A stretch of DNA of 55,041 nt from Nostoc favosum CHAB5714 (GCF_020829495.1 NZ_JAIVFQ010000048.1:1-55041); one strand, 5' to 3'. Positions 33,266-42,250 are shown, numbered from the stretch's first letter. The notes: generated from the letters alone by a model not told the origin. Made by a program: numbers and translations.

Positions 33266-33320
33266 AAAGCACTCGATTTTTACAACCAAGCTCTGCCCCT
33301 TAGGCGTGCTGTGGGCGATC
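32041..33320. repeat. 120-bp coding tandem repeat of about 11 TPR units
   Basis: Each unit is exactly 120 bp (40 codons), so that units align line by line from 32041 to 33320. Most differences are confined to a few variable codons after GTCTAC and around the CCCCTTATTCGG/CCCCTAAAACGT junction; the TTAGGAGAAAAGCAAAAAGC and CTCGATTTTTACAACCAAGC blocks are almost invariant. This implies recent amplification or gene conversion. Every unit also carries a GGGCGATCGC HIP1 site. Confidence 0.95.
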
Positions 33321-34867
33321 GCTCTGTTGAAGCTCTCACCTTGGGTAATATTGGTGTACTATTCCAAAGTACAAATCGACCAACCCAAGCCATTACTAAT
33401 TTGAAGCAATCTCTCCAAATCAGCTTAGAAATGCGCCGGAGTTTGCAACGGGAAAATCGCCAAAAGTTTTTACAGGAAAAGGATGTATATGCTACTGCTT
33501 TAGTCGATGTCCTTATTAATCAAAAAAAATACGCTCAAGCCTTTGAATGGGTTAACCTATTCACCACAGCCGACCTTGCTGATTATACTCGTCTCATTAA
33601 TGCCAAAGTTACCAACCCAGAAGCACAGAAAGCTCTTGATAACTGGAGTAAAAAAAATCAACAATTGGAATCCCTGCGACAACAACTGCAAGAAAAGTTT
33701 TCTGAAGCATTAACTCAACAAATTCGGCAATTAGAAGCACGAGTTTATTCAGAAGCCGAAAATATCTCTCGCCGTTTTCCTGAAGTGGCAGAACTATTTG
33801 AAACTACACCCGCAGATATTAAAAACCTGACATCCTCCATACCCGCAGGAACGGTTGTAGTTCAACCTGTCTTGCTGACTAATGTGATAAATATGCCTAA
33901 TAACGTCGCAATTTTTATTTTTACAAAAGGTCAATTGAGTGTTATTAAAAAATCTATTAATACCACTGAATTTAATAAACTTATTACCGATTACCTAAAA
34001 CAGGTACAAAACGATGGTGATGCTGACTTCACTGAAACAGGTGACAAACTCTATGATATTCTCATTCGTCCCATCGAAGACAAAATTCAAGCTTTATCAC
34101 CCAAAGAACTAAGTATTATTGCTACTGGTCAACTGCGCCATTTACCTTTTGAGACTCTTTACGACAGTAAAACCGGCCAATTTCTGATCGAGAAATATCC
34201 TGTCAACTATCTCACTCGCATTTCCAATAATTCCCTAAAATCTCCAAATGTGCAAAATGCCATACCCCGCAAACCACAAGCTGTTTTAGCATTTGGTAAT
34301 CCAGTACCTCGTGACCCGCAAAATCTCCCAGGTGCAGAGGCGGAAGTCAGACAGATTAAGGAAATACTGCCAGATAGTGAAGTTTATATTCACAATGAAG
34401 CTACCCTAGAAAAGTTTAGATCCCAAGCATTACGCTTTGACTTTTTGCATTTAGCAACTCACGGCTGTTTTCAAACTGAAGACTGCAAAAAAGTGGATTT
34501 AAAAAATAATAGATTACTATTTGCTGACAACCCCTTAGACATTGCCAATGCTGCTCTTTTAGGACTACAAGGCACACAACTGATTACTCTCAGTGCCTGT
34601 CAAACTGCTGTAGTCACTAATTTTAATAGCGTAGGAATTGCAGGAGTTGCTTATATATTTGAGCGTGCTGGTGCTAAAGCTGTGATGGCAAGTTTGTGGG
34701 CGGTTGATGATGAAGCAACTCAGCAATTGATGGTTGATTTTTATCAAAATCTCAAGCAGGGGATGACGAAAGGGGAAGCTTTGCAACAAGCTAAGTTGAA
34801 GCTAATTAAAGACCATCGCCATCCTTATTATTGGTCGCCATTTGTGCTGATTGGGGATGCACGTTAA
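33311..34867 (+). CDS. CHAT-domain (caspase-like) part separated by the nonsense codon
   Basis: This frame is the direct continuation of 31778-33265 in the same phase; it is open from the codon after the stop, and the first usable start is the GTG at 33311. It covers the last TPR remnant, a helical linker and the CHAT domain of the caspase/separase-like fold. The catalytic histidine is in HLATHGCF (codon 34460-34462) and the cysteine in LSACQTAV (codon 34598-34600). Other CHAT marks are the start GAEAEVRQIKEIL, FERAGAKAVMASLWAVDD and PYYWSPFVLIGD. TPR-CHAT proteins can be proteases released by a signal on the TPR part. The catalytic residues are intact, so a free CHAT fragment could be active if translated. 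Confidence 0.85.
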   Translation: MGDRSVEALTLGNIGVLFQSTNRPTQAITNLKQSLQISLEMRRSLQRENRQKFLQEKDVYATALVDVLINQKKYAQAFEWVNLFTTADLADYTRLINAKVTNPEAQKALDNWSKKNQQLESLRQQLQEKFSEALTQQIRQLEARVYSEAENISRRFPEVAELFETTPADIKNLTSSIPAGTVVVQPVLLTNVINMPNNVAIFIFTKGQLSVIKKSINTTEFNKLITDYLKQVQNDGDADFTETGDKLYDILIRPIEDKIQALSPKELSIIATGQLRHLPFETLYDSKTGQFLIEKYPVNYLTRISNNSLKSPNVQNAIPRKPQAVLAFGNPVPRDPQNLPGAEAEVRQIKEILPDSEVYIHNEATLEKFRSQALRFDFLHLATHGCFQTEDCKKVDLKNNRLLFADNPLDIANAALLGLQGTQLITLSACQTAVVTNFNSVGIAGVAYIFERAGAKAVMASLWAVDDEATQQLMVDFYQNLKQGMTKGEALQQAKLKLIKDHRHPYYWSPFVLIGDAR

Positions 34868-34944
34868 AGTAATTCGTAATTAAGTGCGTTAGGCTAAAGC
34901 CATAACGCACCGCTATCATGGTGAGTCAAAAACCATAAACTGCG

Positions 34945-35019
34945 TAGGTTGGGTTGAACGAAGTTAAACCCAACAAACCACCGAAAATGTTGGGTTTCGT
35001 TCCTCAACCCAACCTACTG
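34945..35019. repeat. Palindromic repeat with GTAGGTTGGGTTGAAC ends, copy 1
   Basis: GTAGGTTGGGTTGAA at the left is mirrored by TCAACCCAACCTAC at the right, with ACCCAACAAA and CCGAAAATGTTGGGTTTCGT in between. A second copy lies at 53404-53478. The spacer 34868-35089 also has a GCGTTAGGCTAAAGCCATAACGC palindrome near 34888. Confidence 0.85.
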
Positions 35020-35025
35020 TTTTCT

Positions 35026-35085
35026 AAATACAAAAAAACCAGGAGTTTCCCCCTGGTGTCATCAAAAATTATTACACAGTTTACC
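35026..35085 (-). terminator. 60-bp terminator cassette, copy 2
   Basis: Identical over 60 bp to 29224-29283. The stem-loop and T-run stand 5 bp behind the rplY stop codon on the minus strand, so it is the rplY terminator. Confidence 0.88.
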
Positions 35086-35089
35086 TAGC

Positions 35090-35689
35090 TTAAGAAGCTG
35101 CTTCAGTTTCTGTCCCAGCATCTTCAGCGCTAATTTGTGGTGGCAAAACGCTCACAACAAGTCGCTCTGATTCCGCTAGAGGTGTTACACCTTCAGGAAA
35201 GGCTATATCACTAATACTCAAGCTGTCTCCAATTTGCAGATTAGAGACATCGATTTCGATGACATCTGGGATGTTTTCTGGCGCACAACTCACTTGTAAT
35301 TCAGAGATTACGGTGTCTAACACGCCACCCTCTTGTTTAACACCAACAGCAGTTCCCACAAAACGCAACCGAACTTCTACAGTTGTGTCGCCGTGGCCTG
35401 CAACTGCGAAAAAGCTGAGGTGGTAAGGCGTACCTTTGGCTGGATGGATCTGAAGTTCCCGCAGCAGGGTTTTGCCGCGCCAAGGTACATCAGCAATATT
35501 CAACTCAATCAAGGTGTTATTGACGGAAGCTCTTTTGAGCAAACGCTCAACAGTTTTGGCTTCAATGGTCAAAGAAATGGATTCTGTACCCTTATGACCA
35601 TACAAATTGGCAGGTATCAGTCCAGCACGGCGCAAAGCTCTTGGCTTGCTCCCTTCTGGACGTTTTTGAGATTCGACTGTAATAGCCAT
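35090..35689 (-). CDS. rplY: 50S ribosomal protein L25 / general stress protein Ctc
   Basis: L25 binds 5S rRNA in the large ribosomal subunit. The 199-residue protein is of the long Ctc type: an N-terminal L25 domain (GSKPRALRRAGLIPANLYG, then LLRELQIHPAKGTPYHLSFF) and a C-terminal beta domain (VRLRFVGTAVGVKQEGGVLD, SELQVSCAPENIPDVIEID, IGDSLSISDIAFPEGV). An acidic tail ends the protein. It lies downstream of purA on the same strand, with heptamer repeats between. Confidence 0.95.
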   Translation of the reverse strand: MAITVESQKRPEGSKPRALRRAGLIPANLYGHKGTESISLTIEAKTVERLLKRASVNNTLIELNIADVPWRGKTLLRELQIHPAKGTPYHLSFFAVAGHGDTTVEVRLRFVGTAVGVKQEGGVLDTVISELQVSCAPENIPDVIEIDVSNLQIGDSLSISDIAFPEGVTPLAESERLVVSVLPPQISAEDAGTETEAAS

Positions 35690-35697
35690 AGAAGTTG

Positions 35698-35852
35698 TCC
35701 TTTGTCATTAGTCATTAGTCATTAGTCATTTGTCATTGGGCATTGGGCATTGGGCATTGGGCATTGGGCATTGGGCATTGGGCATTGATTATTCTTTGCG
35801 TCTTTGCGTCCCCGTGTCCCCGCGTCTCCCTCATCTCCCTCATCTCCCTCAT
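35698..35852. repeat. Heptanucleotide repeats plus CTCATCTCCC tract
   Basis: GTCATTA copies change to GGCATTG copies (about twelve heptamers, 35702-35787), followed by GTCTTTGCGTC and four CTCATCTCC copies near 35828-35852. The latter motif also appears inside glmS as the source of its serine/proline insert. Confidence 0.9.
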
Positions 35853-35862
35853 CTCCCATTCC

Positions 35863-37206
35863 CTACGCACTGAGCAAGGTTGCAGGTGTGCCGTCGGCCT
35901 GCAATAAAGCACGTTTGGGCCCGTGGATGGGGTCTTCTACGATTATGGTTTGATCGCGGCTTGCTCCTAGTGAGACGATCGCGATCGGGACTTCCATTAA
36001 TTCAGCGAGGAATTTTAGATAGTCCAGTGCTTGCGGTGGCAAGTCTTCCAGGGTGCGGCAGTCGGTTGTTGACACTTTCCATCCTGGTAAGGTTTTGTAG
36101 ATGGGGCGACATCTAGCAAATTGACGAGAACTTGTGGGGAAGTGTTCGCTGCGTTGGCCATCTATGTTATATGCGACACAAACTTGGATTTCCTCTAATT
36201 CATCGAGGACATCTAGTTTAGTGAGAGCCATACAATCCATGCCGTTTATCCGCACGGCATAGCGACCGATGACGGCATCAAACCAGCCGCAGCGCCGTTT
36301 GCGTCCGGTAGTTGTGCCAAATTCGGCACCGCGCGAGCACAACATTTCTCCCAATTCTCCATCCAATTCGGTGGGAAATGGCCCTTCTCCCACCCGTGTC
36401 GTATAGGCTTTCGACACTCCAATTACTCGGTCAATCATTGTCGGCCCTACCCCTGTACCAACGCAAGCCCCCCCGGCCACAGGATTAGAGGAGGTGACAT
36501 AAGGATAAGTTCCATGATCTAAGTCAAGGAGCGTACCTTGTGCGCCTTCAAACAAAATATTCCGCCGTCGCTGAATCGCATCGTATATTTTTAACGATGT
36601 ATCAATAACGTAAGGGCGCAACCGTTCTGCATATCCCAAATACTGTTCAATCACCTCTTGTGCATCTAGAGGCGGCAAGTTGTAAAGCTTTTCTAAAATG
36701 ACGTTTTTATAATTAATCGTCCACTCCAACTGCTCACGTAGTCCATCCGGGTTCATCAAGTCTAAAACCCGAATGCCTGTACGTTCAGATTTATCAGCAT
36801 AAGTCGGCCCAATGCCCCGACCTGTTGTGCCGATCTTATGGCTTCCCCGTCGTTCTTCCGATGCCTGGTCAATCAAGCGATGATAAGGCATTGTTACGTG
36901 GGCTGTCTCAGATATCAGCAGGTGGTCAGTGGAAATATTTAGTTCTTTTAATTGGTCGAGTTCTGCAATCAAAATCTGTGGATCGATGACTGTTCCACAG
37001 CCGATAATGCAATCGGTATTTGGATACAAAATACCAGAAGGAATCAAGTGCAGCTTAAAGGTCTGACCTTTAACTACAATTGTGTGGCCAGCATTGACGC
37101 CCCCTTGGTAACGAACCACAACATCTGCGGAACGGCTGAGTAAGTCAGTTATTTTACCTTTTCCTTCATCGCCCCATTGGGCACCTATGACAATGACGTT
37201 AGCCAA
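35863..37206 (-). CDS. purA: Adenylosuccinate synthetase
   Basis: PurA makes adenylosuccinate from IMP, aspartate and GTP on the way to AMP. The 447-residue protein starts with the GTP/IMP-binding VIVIGAQWGDEGKGKITDLL and continues with GGVNAGHTIV, the GTTGRGIGPTYADK loop, FEGAQGTLLDLDHGTYPYVTSSN, KAYTTRVGEGPFPTEL and GTTTGRKRRCGWFD. All catalytic blocks are intact and the length is normal. Gene order is purA then rplY in the same direction, with a repeat-filled gap of 173 bp. Confidence 0.98.
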   Translation of the reverse strand: MANVIVIGAQWGDEGKGKITDLLSRSADVVVRYQGGVNAGHTIVVKGQTFKLHLIPSGILYPNTDCIIGCGTVIDPQILIAELDQLKELNISTDHLLISETAHVTMPYHRLIDQASEERRGSHKIGTTGRGIGPTYADKSERTGIRVLDLMNPDGLREQLEWTINYKNVILEKLYNLPPLDAQEVIEQYLGYAERLRPYVIDTSLKIYDAIQRRRNILFEGAQGTLLDLDHGTYPYVTSSNPVAGGACVGTGVGPTMIDRVIGVSKAYTTRVGEGPFPTELDGELGEMLCSRGAEFGTTTGRKRRCGWFDAVIGRYAVRINGMDCMALTKLDVLDELEEIQVCVAYNIDGQRSEHFPTSSRQFARCRPIYKTLPGWKVSTTDCRTLEDLPPQALDYLKFLAELMEVPIAIVSLGASRDQTIIVEDPIHGPKRALLQADGTPATLLSA

Positions 37207-37763
37207 GAGCTTAAATTAAGAAGTAAAGTTTCCACAAACTATAATTATTAACATATTACTGGAATCATGTCAAGCTGATTTTAGAACTACCTAGTACATC
37301 GGGCGCAAAGATAAACATATCATTTCAAATGGTGCAAGAAGCTCGGAATATAATTATGCGTGAATGCGTGAATGCGTGACTTCCGGCTTGCGGTACTAAC
37401 TTGTCTGGAGAAGATATATTACCTGGTTTTGTTTTGGATTTACGGCTACTGTGCGCTTAATTACAATTCCGAACATAGAGGCGTTGCAATGTAGCGTCTC
37501 TACAAACATTATGGATAGGCAACTTATCTGATCCGAACTGCATTGGCTATACTACTGCTAGAAATGAATTTATATTAAAGATTAGCGGATTTATTTCTGA
37601 CTATTATGTATAAATAATCATCCTAAAAAATCCAGATATTTACAACTTGAAGAGATTGTATTTTGTTACCCGTGCTGTCACAATCATTAAAATATTCTCA
37701 GTATTTGTTTTTAATGTTTAATTTTAACTGATGGAGGGCATCTGCGGCAGGAAGGGCGATCGC
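37207..37763. other. Divergent spacer between purA and the histidine kinase gene
   Basis: AT-rich DNA of 557 bp holds promoters for both divergent genes. TGCGTGAATGCGTGAATGCGTGA (about 37357-37379) is a short 8-bp tandem repeat. A GAGGCGTTGCAATGTAGCGTCTCTAC repeat near 37479-37504 resembles other dispersed elements. No gene seen. Confidence 0.5.
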
Positions 37764-39938
37764 ATGATCAAAAAAGGGTATCGAGTCCAAAAGCTGAAAG
37801 CAATATTCATCCTAGCATTGGCAGTTGTATTTACTAATGCTGTAGTCTCATATAGCAACACTGTTAAGCTGATTCACAACCAGCAATGGGTGACATCCTC
37901 CTATAAAGTGGTTACTCAACTTGAAAGTATCCAATCTACGCTCAAAGACACTGAAACTGCACAACGTAATTACCTAATTACAGCAGATGCAGATGAGCTA
38001 AAAACCTATCTTGCAGCTTATCAACAAACTAATAGGAATATTCAGATTCTCAGCAATTTAACTGCTGATAACCATCAAAAGCGGCAGTGGATTTCTTTGC
38101 TGGAGCCGAAAATTAGCAACAGGCTCAACATCCTGCAACAAGAGATTTCCCTCAGACAAAACCAGGGATTTGAAGCAGTTCGGCAGCGAATCTTATCTGA
38201 CAAAAACAAGCAACCCGGCAAAGAAATCCAACAGCTTATTCACGACTCTTTAGAGGTAGAGCAAAATTTATTACAGCAGGGAATGCAGCAGTCGCAAGCA
38301 AGTTCCCAAAAGGCAATAGTTACATTTTTTATCGCTGCTGTTGTGGATTTAGTGCTGGTGGTGCTGCTCTATGACTTGTTGTGGCGTTATATCAGGCAAC
38401 TTCAGCAGACGGAACTGGCTTTACGCCAAAGCGAAAATCGTTTACGAGCCATGATAGATGCAGAACCAGAATGCATCCAGTTAATTGCCAGGGATGGAAC
38501 CCTTTTAGAAATTAATGCCTATGGGCTGGCAATAATGGAAGTGGAAAGTGCTGATGTATTGATTGGTAAACCAATTGATGCCGTAATTGTACCAGATTAT
38601 AGAGCAGCCTTTGCCAACTTGCATAAAAGTGTCTGCCAAGGTAATAAGGGGACTTTGGAGTTTGAAATCGTGGGATTTAAAGGTACTCGTCGCTACATGG
38701 AAACTCATGCCGTACCACTAGGTAACGAATCTGAATCTGATGGCACGTTCATCCATTTGGCACTGATGCGAGATATAACCCAGCAAAAACAGGCAGAACA
38801 GAAAATCCGTGAACAAGGGTTGCTGCTGGATGTATCAAGTGATGCGATTCTGGTGCGAAATATCCACAACCAAATATTGTTTTGGAATCAAGGTGCTGAA
38901 CGTCTGTACGGCTGGAAGAGCGAGGAAATTGTCGGTAAGAATGTTTTGCAACTTTTGTATAAAGACATTTCACCACAGCTAGAAGATGCTTACTTGAGGG
39001 TGATGAATACGGGTGAGTGGCGGGGTGAGTTGCATCAACTGACAAGGGAAGGGAAAGTAATTATCGTTGAAAGTCGGTGGATACTGATCCGAGATGATAA
39101 TGGACAACCTAAATCCATTTTGAGTGTGAACACCGAGATTACGCAGCAGAAACAACTGGAAGCTCAACTTCTGCGATCGCAACGTTTGGAGAGTATCGGT
39201 ACATTAGCTGGCGGTATAGTCCATGACCTGAACAATATACTATCTCCAATTTTAATGTCAGTTCAAATATTGCAGAAGAAATTGCCCGATTCGCAGAGTC
39301 AACAAATACTGCAAACTTTAGAAAATAATGTTAAACGCGGCGCTAATTTGCTCAAGCAAGTGTTATCTTTTGCACGGGGCATCGAAGGTAAACAGACAAT
39401 TGTCCAAATTCAGCCTTTGATGGCAGAAATTGAGCAAATTATCACTCAAACATTCCCCAAATCCATCATTTGCCAAACAGATATCCCTAAAAATCTGTGG
39501 TATGTCCGTGGAGACGCAACTCAACTACATCAGGTGTTGATAAATTTAGTAGTTAATGCCCGCGATGCTATGCCCAATGGCGGTATATTGAGAATTGCGG
39601 CGGAAAATCTGGTGATTGGTGAACATTCTGCCCAGATAAATATTGATGCTAAAGTGGGTTCTTATATTGCGATCGTGGTGACGGATACCGGCATGGGGAT
39701 GTCGGCGGAAGTCCAGCAACGAATTTTTGAACCATTTTTCACTACCAAAGAGGTAGGCAAAGGTACAGGTTTAGGACTTTCCACGGCGTTGAGTATCATT
39801 AAAAATCACGGTGGTTTTGCCAATGTTTACAGTCAGGTAGGCAGAGGGACTCAATTTACAGTGTACTTGCCTGCCTCAACATTCAGAGACACACATTTGC
39901 TGTCTCCAGAACTAGAATCAGTTACAGGAGATGGCTAA
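37764..39938 (+). CDS. CHASE3-PAS-PAS sensor histidine kinase
   Basis: A membrane-bound two-component sensor. From ATG 37764 it has 724 residues: a membrane segment near 12-32, a CHASE3-type sensor helix bundle (QLESIQSTLKDTETAQRNYLITAD), a second membrane segment (VTFFIAAVVDLVLVVLLYDLLW, about 182-203), two PAS domains (about 225-340 and 350-470), a phosphoacceptor region LAGGIVHDLNNILSPI with the H-box histidine, and an ATPase domain with VNARDAMPNGG, VTDTGMGM and GKGTGLGLST. The start was chosen because AGGAAGG lies 7 bp ahead, with only a GCGATCGC octamer between; an in-frame ATG at 37731 is the alternative. No receiver domain follows, and no response regulator gene adjoins it. Confidence 0.93.
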   Translation: MIKKGYRVQKLKAIFILALAVVFTNAVVSYSNTVKLIHNQQWVTSSYKVVTQLESIQSTLKDTETAQRNYLITADADELKTYLAAYQQTNRNIQILSNLTADNHQKRQWISLLEPKISNRLNILQQEISLRQNQGFEAVRQRILSDKNKQPGKEIQQLIHDSLEVEQNLLQQGMQQSQASSQKAIVTFFIAAVVDLVLVVLLYDLLWRYIRQLQQTELALRQSENRLRAMIDAEPECIQLIARDGTLLEINAYGLAIMEVESADVLIGKPIDAVIVPDYRAAFANLHKSVCQGNKGTLEFEIVGFKGTRRYMETHAVPLGNESESDGTFIHLALMRDITQQKQAEQKIREQGLLLDVSSDAILVRNIHNQILFWNQGAERLYGWKSEEIVGKNVLQLLYKDISPQLEDAYLRVMNTGEWRGELHQLTREGKVIIVESRWILIRDDNGQPKSILSVNTEITQQKQLEAQLLRSQRLESIGTLAGGIVHDLNNILSPILMSVQILQKKLPDSQSQQILQTLENNVKRGANLLKQVLSFARGIEGKQTIVQIQPLMAEIEQIITQTFPKSIICQTDIPKNLWYVRGDATQLHQVLINLVVNARDAMPNGGILRIAAENLVIGEHSAQINIDAKVGSYIAIVVTDTGMGMSAEVQQRIFEPFFTTKEVGKGTGLGLSTALSIIKNHGGFANVYSQVGRGTQFTVYLPASTFRDTHLLSPELESVTGDG

Positions 39939-40492
39939 TTGATTTATATGATGTCCGGGCAATTAAGCATAATACCCAAAACCCCAAAGAGCCAAAGCGC
40001 AGCTTTTATATTATGTCCGCTTGATTACTTATTAAACCCTAAGAACCCCACCCCGACAATCGTCGCTTTGTCTCCCCTCCTGCTTGCGGGGAGGGGTTGG
40101 GGGTGGGGTGTAATGACTGTGGTTAGCATAACTAATTATGCGGACATGATATTACTCCCCGCTCTTCGAGAGGGGAGGGGTTGGGGGTGGGGTTCTTTTA
40201 TTATGGGTAATTTGGCGGACATGATATTACATATTTGTCTGCGTTAATGATGCCAATGGTAATAATGCAGGATTATCGATAGGACTTACGCAAAAAGCCA
40301 GTGAAAGTCTTGATTTATTGTAGGGGCAATTCATGTAGACACAAAGCGGCTTCCCGCAGGGTATTGCCCCTACATTTCGTACTTGATGCGTAAGTCTTAA
40401 TCGAGAAATAACTCGTTATTTGTCTCTTGTAAAAAAATCACTACCTGCGTTATTGGATTGGTAAACCTGATGATAGATGAGCCGCCTAATTT
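39939..40492. other. Gene-free spacer with three kinds of dispersed repeats
   Basis: Two GC-rich CCCCACCCC/GGGGTGGGG elements lie at about 40046-40110 and 40157-40196, each flanked by a copy of GCGGACATGATATTAC (40140-40155, 40214-40229). A TTGTAGGGGCAATTCATG...ATTGCCCCTACA inverted repeat lies near 40318-40373 inside outer GACTTACGC/GCGTAAGTC arms (about 40282 and 40388). The open frame across 39939-40247 consists of these repeats and is not a gene. Confidence 0.7.
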
Positions 40493-40816
40493 CTATCCCC
40501 CACTTGCATTTATGCCAATAACCCCCATGATTATTAAGGCGATGGAAATGAGTTTGATAAGTGTGACAGATTCACGAAACCAAAGAATACCAATAATAGC
40601 AATTAAGACAGTTCCTAATCCAGCCCAAACAGAATAAGCTACACTCACTTCAAGTTTCTTGAGAGCAAGGGTCAAAAAAGTAAAACAAAGTCCATAAAAG
40701 ACAGCTATTAATATGGAAGGGCCTATTTTAGTAAATCCTTGCGATAACTTCATGCAAGTTGTGCCTGAAACTTCAAAGAGGATTGCGGCGATAAGGTAAA
40801 TCCAACTTGTTGACAT
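40493..40816 (-). CDS. Small multidrug resistance (SMR) family transporter
   Basis: A 107-residue protein with the four-helix SMR layout: IYLIAAILFEVSGTTCMKLS with the essential membrane glutamate (E15), ILIAVFYGLCFTFLTLALKK, SVAYSVWAGLGTVLIAIIGILWFRES and LISIALIIMGVIGI. Such proteins form antiparallel dimers that export cationic drugs or guanidinium using protons. The YSVWAG-GT motif is typical of EmrE/SugE relatives. Substrate is unknown. Single gene. Confidence 0.94.
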   Translation of the reverse strand: MSTSWIYLIAAILFEVSGTTCMKLSQGFTKIGPSILIAVFYGLCFTFLTLALKKLEVSVAYSVWAGLGTVLIAIIGILWFRESVTLIKLISIALIIMGVIGINASGG

Positions 40817-41272
40817 ATCTGTTATCAGCAGTTTGTGAGGAATCTCTTATTATCTTATCCAAATAAAAAAATAAAACAGGTCGAATTATTATCATTATTC
40901 GCATGAATCTACTAAAAATTTGTAGGATACGCTAGCGTTGCAAGCTTTAAGAAGATGTTTGAAAAGTCCTCTTGTCGGTATCAAAAGTTTTAGATCCCTC
41001 TAAATGCACGCCACTTGCTTCACTTGGGGAGACCCCAAGACCGCAGTGGCTCCCCGATAAATTGGGGGACTTTGATTCCGGTTTCCCCTTTTTTAAGGGG
41101 AGCCAGCGCGGTCTTGTCCCTTCACGTAGTTTCTGGATCGGGAATCATCATCACTCAGGTGATAAAAACCGAATTTACCCCACTTTTATTTTTAAATACT
41201 ATAAGAACAAAGCAAGGAATCAAATCCTCAATTACTTAGGCAATAAAGATAGTGATTATCCGAGGTAGAGAT
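40817..41272. other. Spacer upstream of hsp20 with a dispersed repeat
   Basis: A long repeat-like block at about 41000-41115 contains GACCCCAAGACCGCAGTGGC and TTTCCCCTTTTTTAAGGGGA with GCCAGCGCGGTCTTG, an inverted arrangement. A related CCTCCGATAAATTGGAGAACTTTG sequence occurs near 53541. The hsp20 leader follows at 41190-41272. Overlapping frames here (40972-41268) have no protein-like features. Confidence 0.6.
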
Positions 41273-41722
41273 ATGACATTAGTACGTTTGAACCCCTGGC
41301 AAGAATTTAACACCATACAACGTCAAATCAATCGCTTATTTGATGAAGATACTTTGCCAACTGCATTTTTGGATAGAGGTTTATCCAGAGTTCCGGCTGC
41401 TGAGTTAAAAGAAACTGAAGATGCAATTCTTCTGTTGCTAGAACTTCCGGGAATTGAAGCTAAAGACTTGGATTTGCAAGTTACAGAAAAAGCTGTATAC
41501 CTGAGCGGTGAGCGGAAGTCTGAAGCAAAATCTGAAGATAAAGGTGTAATCAAAAGCGAATTCCACTATGGTAAATTCCAACGTGTAATTCCTTTACCTG
41601 CTCGGATTCAAAATACCAATGTTACGGCAGATTATAAAGATGGCATCTTGAACCTGACGCTACCCAAAGCTGAAGAAGAAAAGAATAAAGTTGTCAAAGT
41701 TAATCTAGCATCATCTGGCTAA
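41273..41722 (+). CDS. Small heat shock protein, Hsp20/alpha-crystallin family
   Basis: An ATP-independent chaperone that holds unfolding proteins and can protect membranes under heat or light stress. From ATG 41273 the product has 149 residues: N-terminal MTLVRLNPWQEFNTIQRQIN, the alpha-crystallin domain from about 45 to 135 (AAELKETEDAILLLLELPGI, EAKDLDLQVTEKAVYLSGER, SEFHYGKFQRVIPLPARI, ADYKDGILNLTLPKAEE) and a short tail with VVKVNL as the I/V-X-I/V-like motif. The start was chosen because CCGAGGTAGAG stands at the right distance; the frame extends 7 codons upstream. A strong terminator follows. Confidence 0.96.
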   Translation: MTLVRLNPWQEFNTIQRQINRLFDEDTLPTAFLDRGLSRVPAAELKETEDAILLLLELPGIEAKDLDLQVTEKAVYLSGERKSEAKSEDKGVIKSEFHYGKFQRVIPLPARIQNTNVTADYKDGILNLTLPKAEEEKNKVVKVNLASSG

Positions 41723-41761
41723 TTTCAGCTTTATATCTGCTCGCTATCTATTAAACTAAAT

Positions 41762-41794
41762 AAAAAGCGCTCTCCAAAAGGGGAGCGCTTTTTT
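41762..41794 (+). terminator. Intrinsic terminator behind hsp20
   Basis: AAAAAGCGCTCTCC and GGGGAGCGCTTTTTT form a stem with one mismatch and an AAAA loop, with a T-run after and an A-run before, so it may act in both directions. Confidence 0.9.
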
Positions 41795-41950
41795 GCGTGA
41801 ATTACTCAGCCTATACAGATTTATTAGGAAAGTGCAAAATTTTAAATCTTTTACAGTGTGTTATACACCACCTCAGATTTTAGGTGCGCTAGGAGGAATA
41901 TTTTAACGCACCCTACGAAACTTGCTCTTTATTAAATCCATATTTCTTAG

Positions 41951-42250
41951 TTAACCATTAAGCGCTTCTTCTTGCTCGGTTTCGATGACGCAATCAGAAG
42001 TGGGCTTGGCAACGCAGGTGAGGACAAATCCTTCGTCCATTTGATCGTTGTCTAAGAAGTTCTGATCTGATTGGTCAACTGTACCTGAAATCAGCTTACC
42101 GGTGCAGGTAGAGCAAGAACCAGCGTTACAAGAATAGGGCAAATCAAGCTCATATTCCTCGTTAGCGATCTCTAGAATGTACTCATCATCAGGAACGTCA
42201 ATTACTTTTTCGCCGTCTGGGGTACGTAATGTAACCTTATAAGTTGCCAT
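41951..42250 (-). CDS. Plant-type [2Fe-2S] ferredoxin, variant cluster loop
   Basis: A 99-residue soluble electron carrier of the photosynthetic ferredoxin family. The four ligands are C41, C46 and C49 in CNAGSCSTC and C79 in LTCVAKPTSDC. The usual cyanobacterial loop reads CRAGACSTCAG; here Arg is replaced by Asn and two Ala positions by Ser and Thr, and the start of the loop helix is ANEEYELDLPYSC. It may be one of several minor ferredoxins rather than the main PetF. The acidic surface typical for partner binding is retained. AGGAATTG precedes the ATG on the minus strand. Confidence 0.93.
   Translation of the reverse strand: MATYKVTLRTPDGEKVIDVPDDEYILEIANEEYELDLPYSCNAGSCSTCTGKLISGTVDQSDQNFLDNDQMDEGFVLTCVAKPTSDCVIETEQEEALNG

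Noticed and set aside
39939..40247. 102-residue frame behind the histidine kinase, considered as a lost receiver domain
   Set aside because: The sequence is a chain of GC-rich repeats; no receiver motif is present in any frame.
40972..41268. Frames upstream of hsp20
   Set aside because: They translate a dispersed inverted repeat and run into the hsp20 leader.
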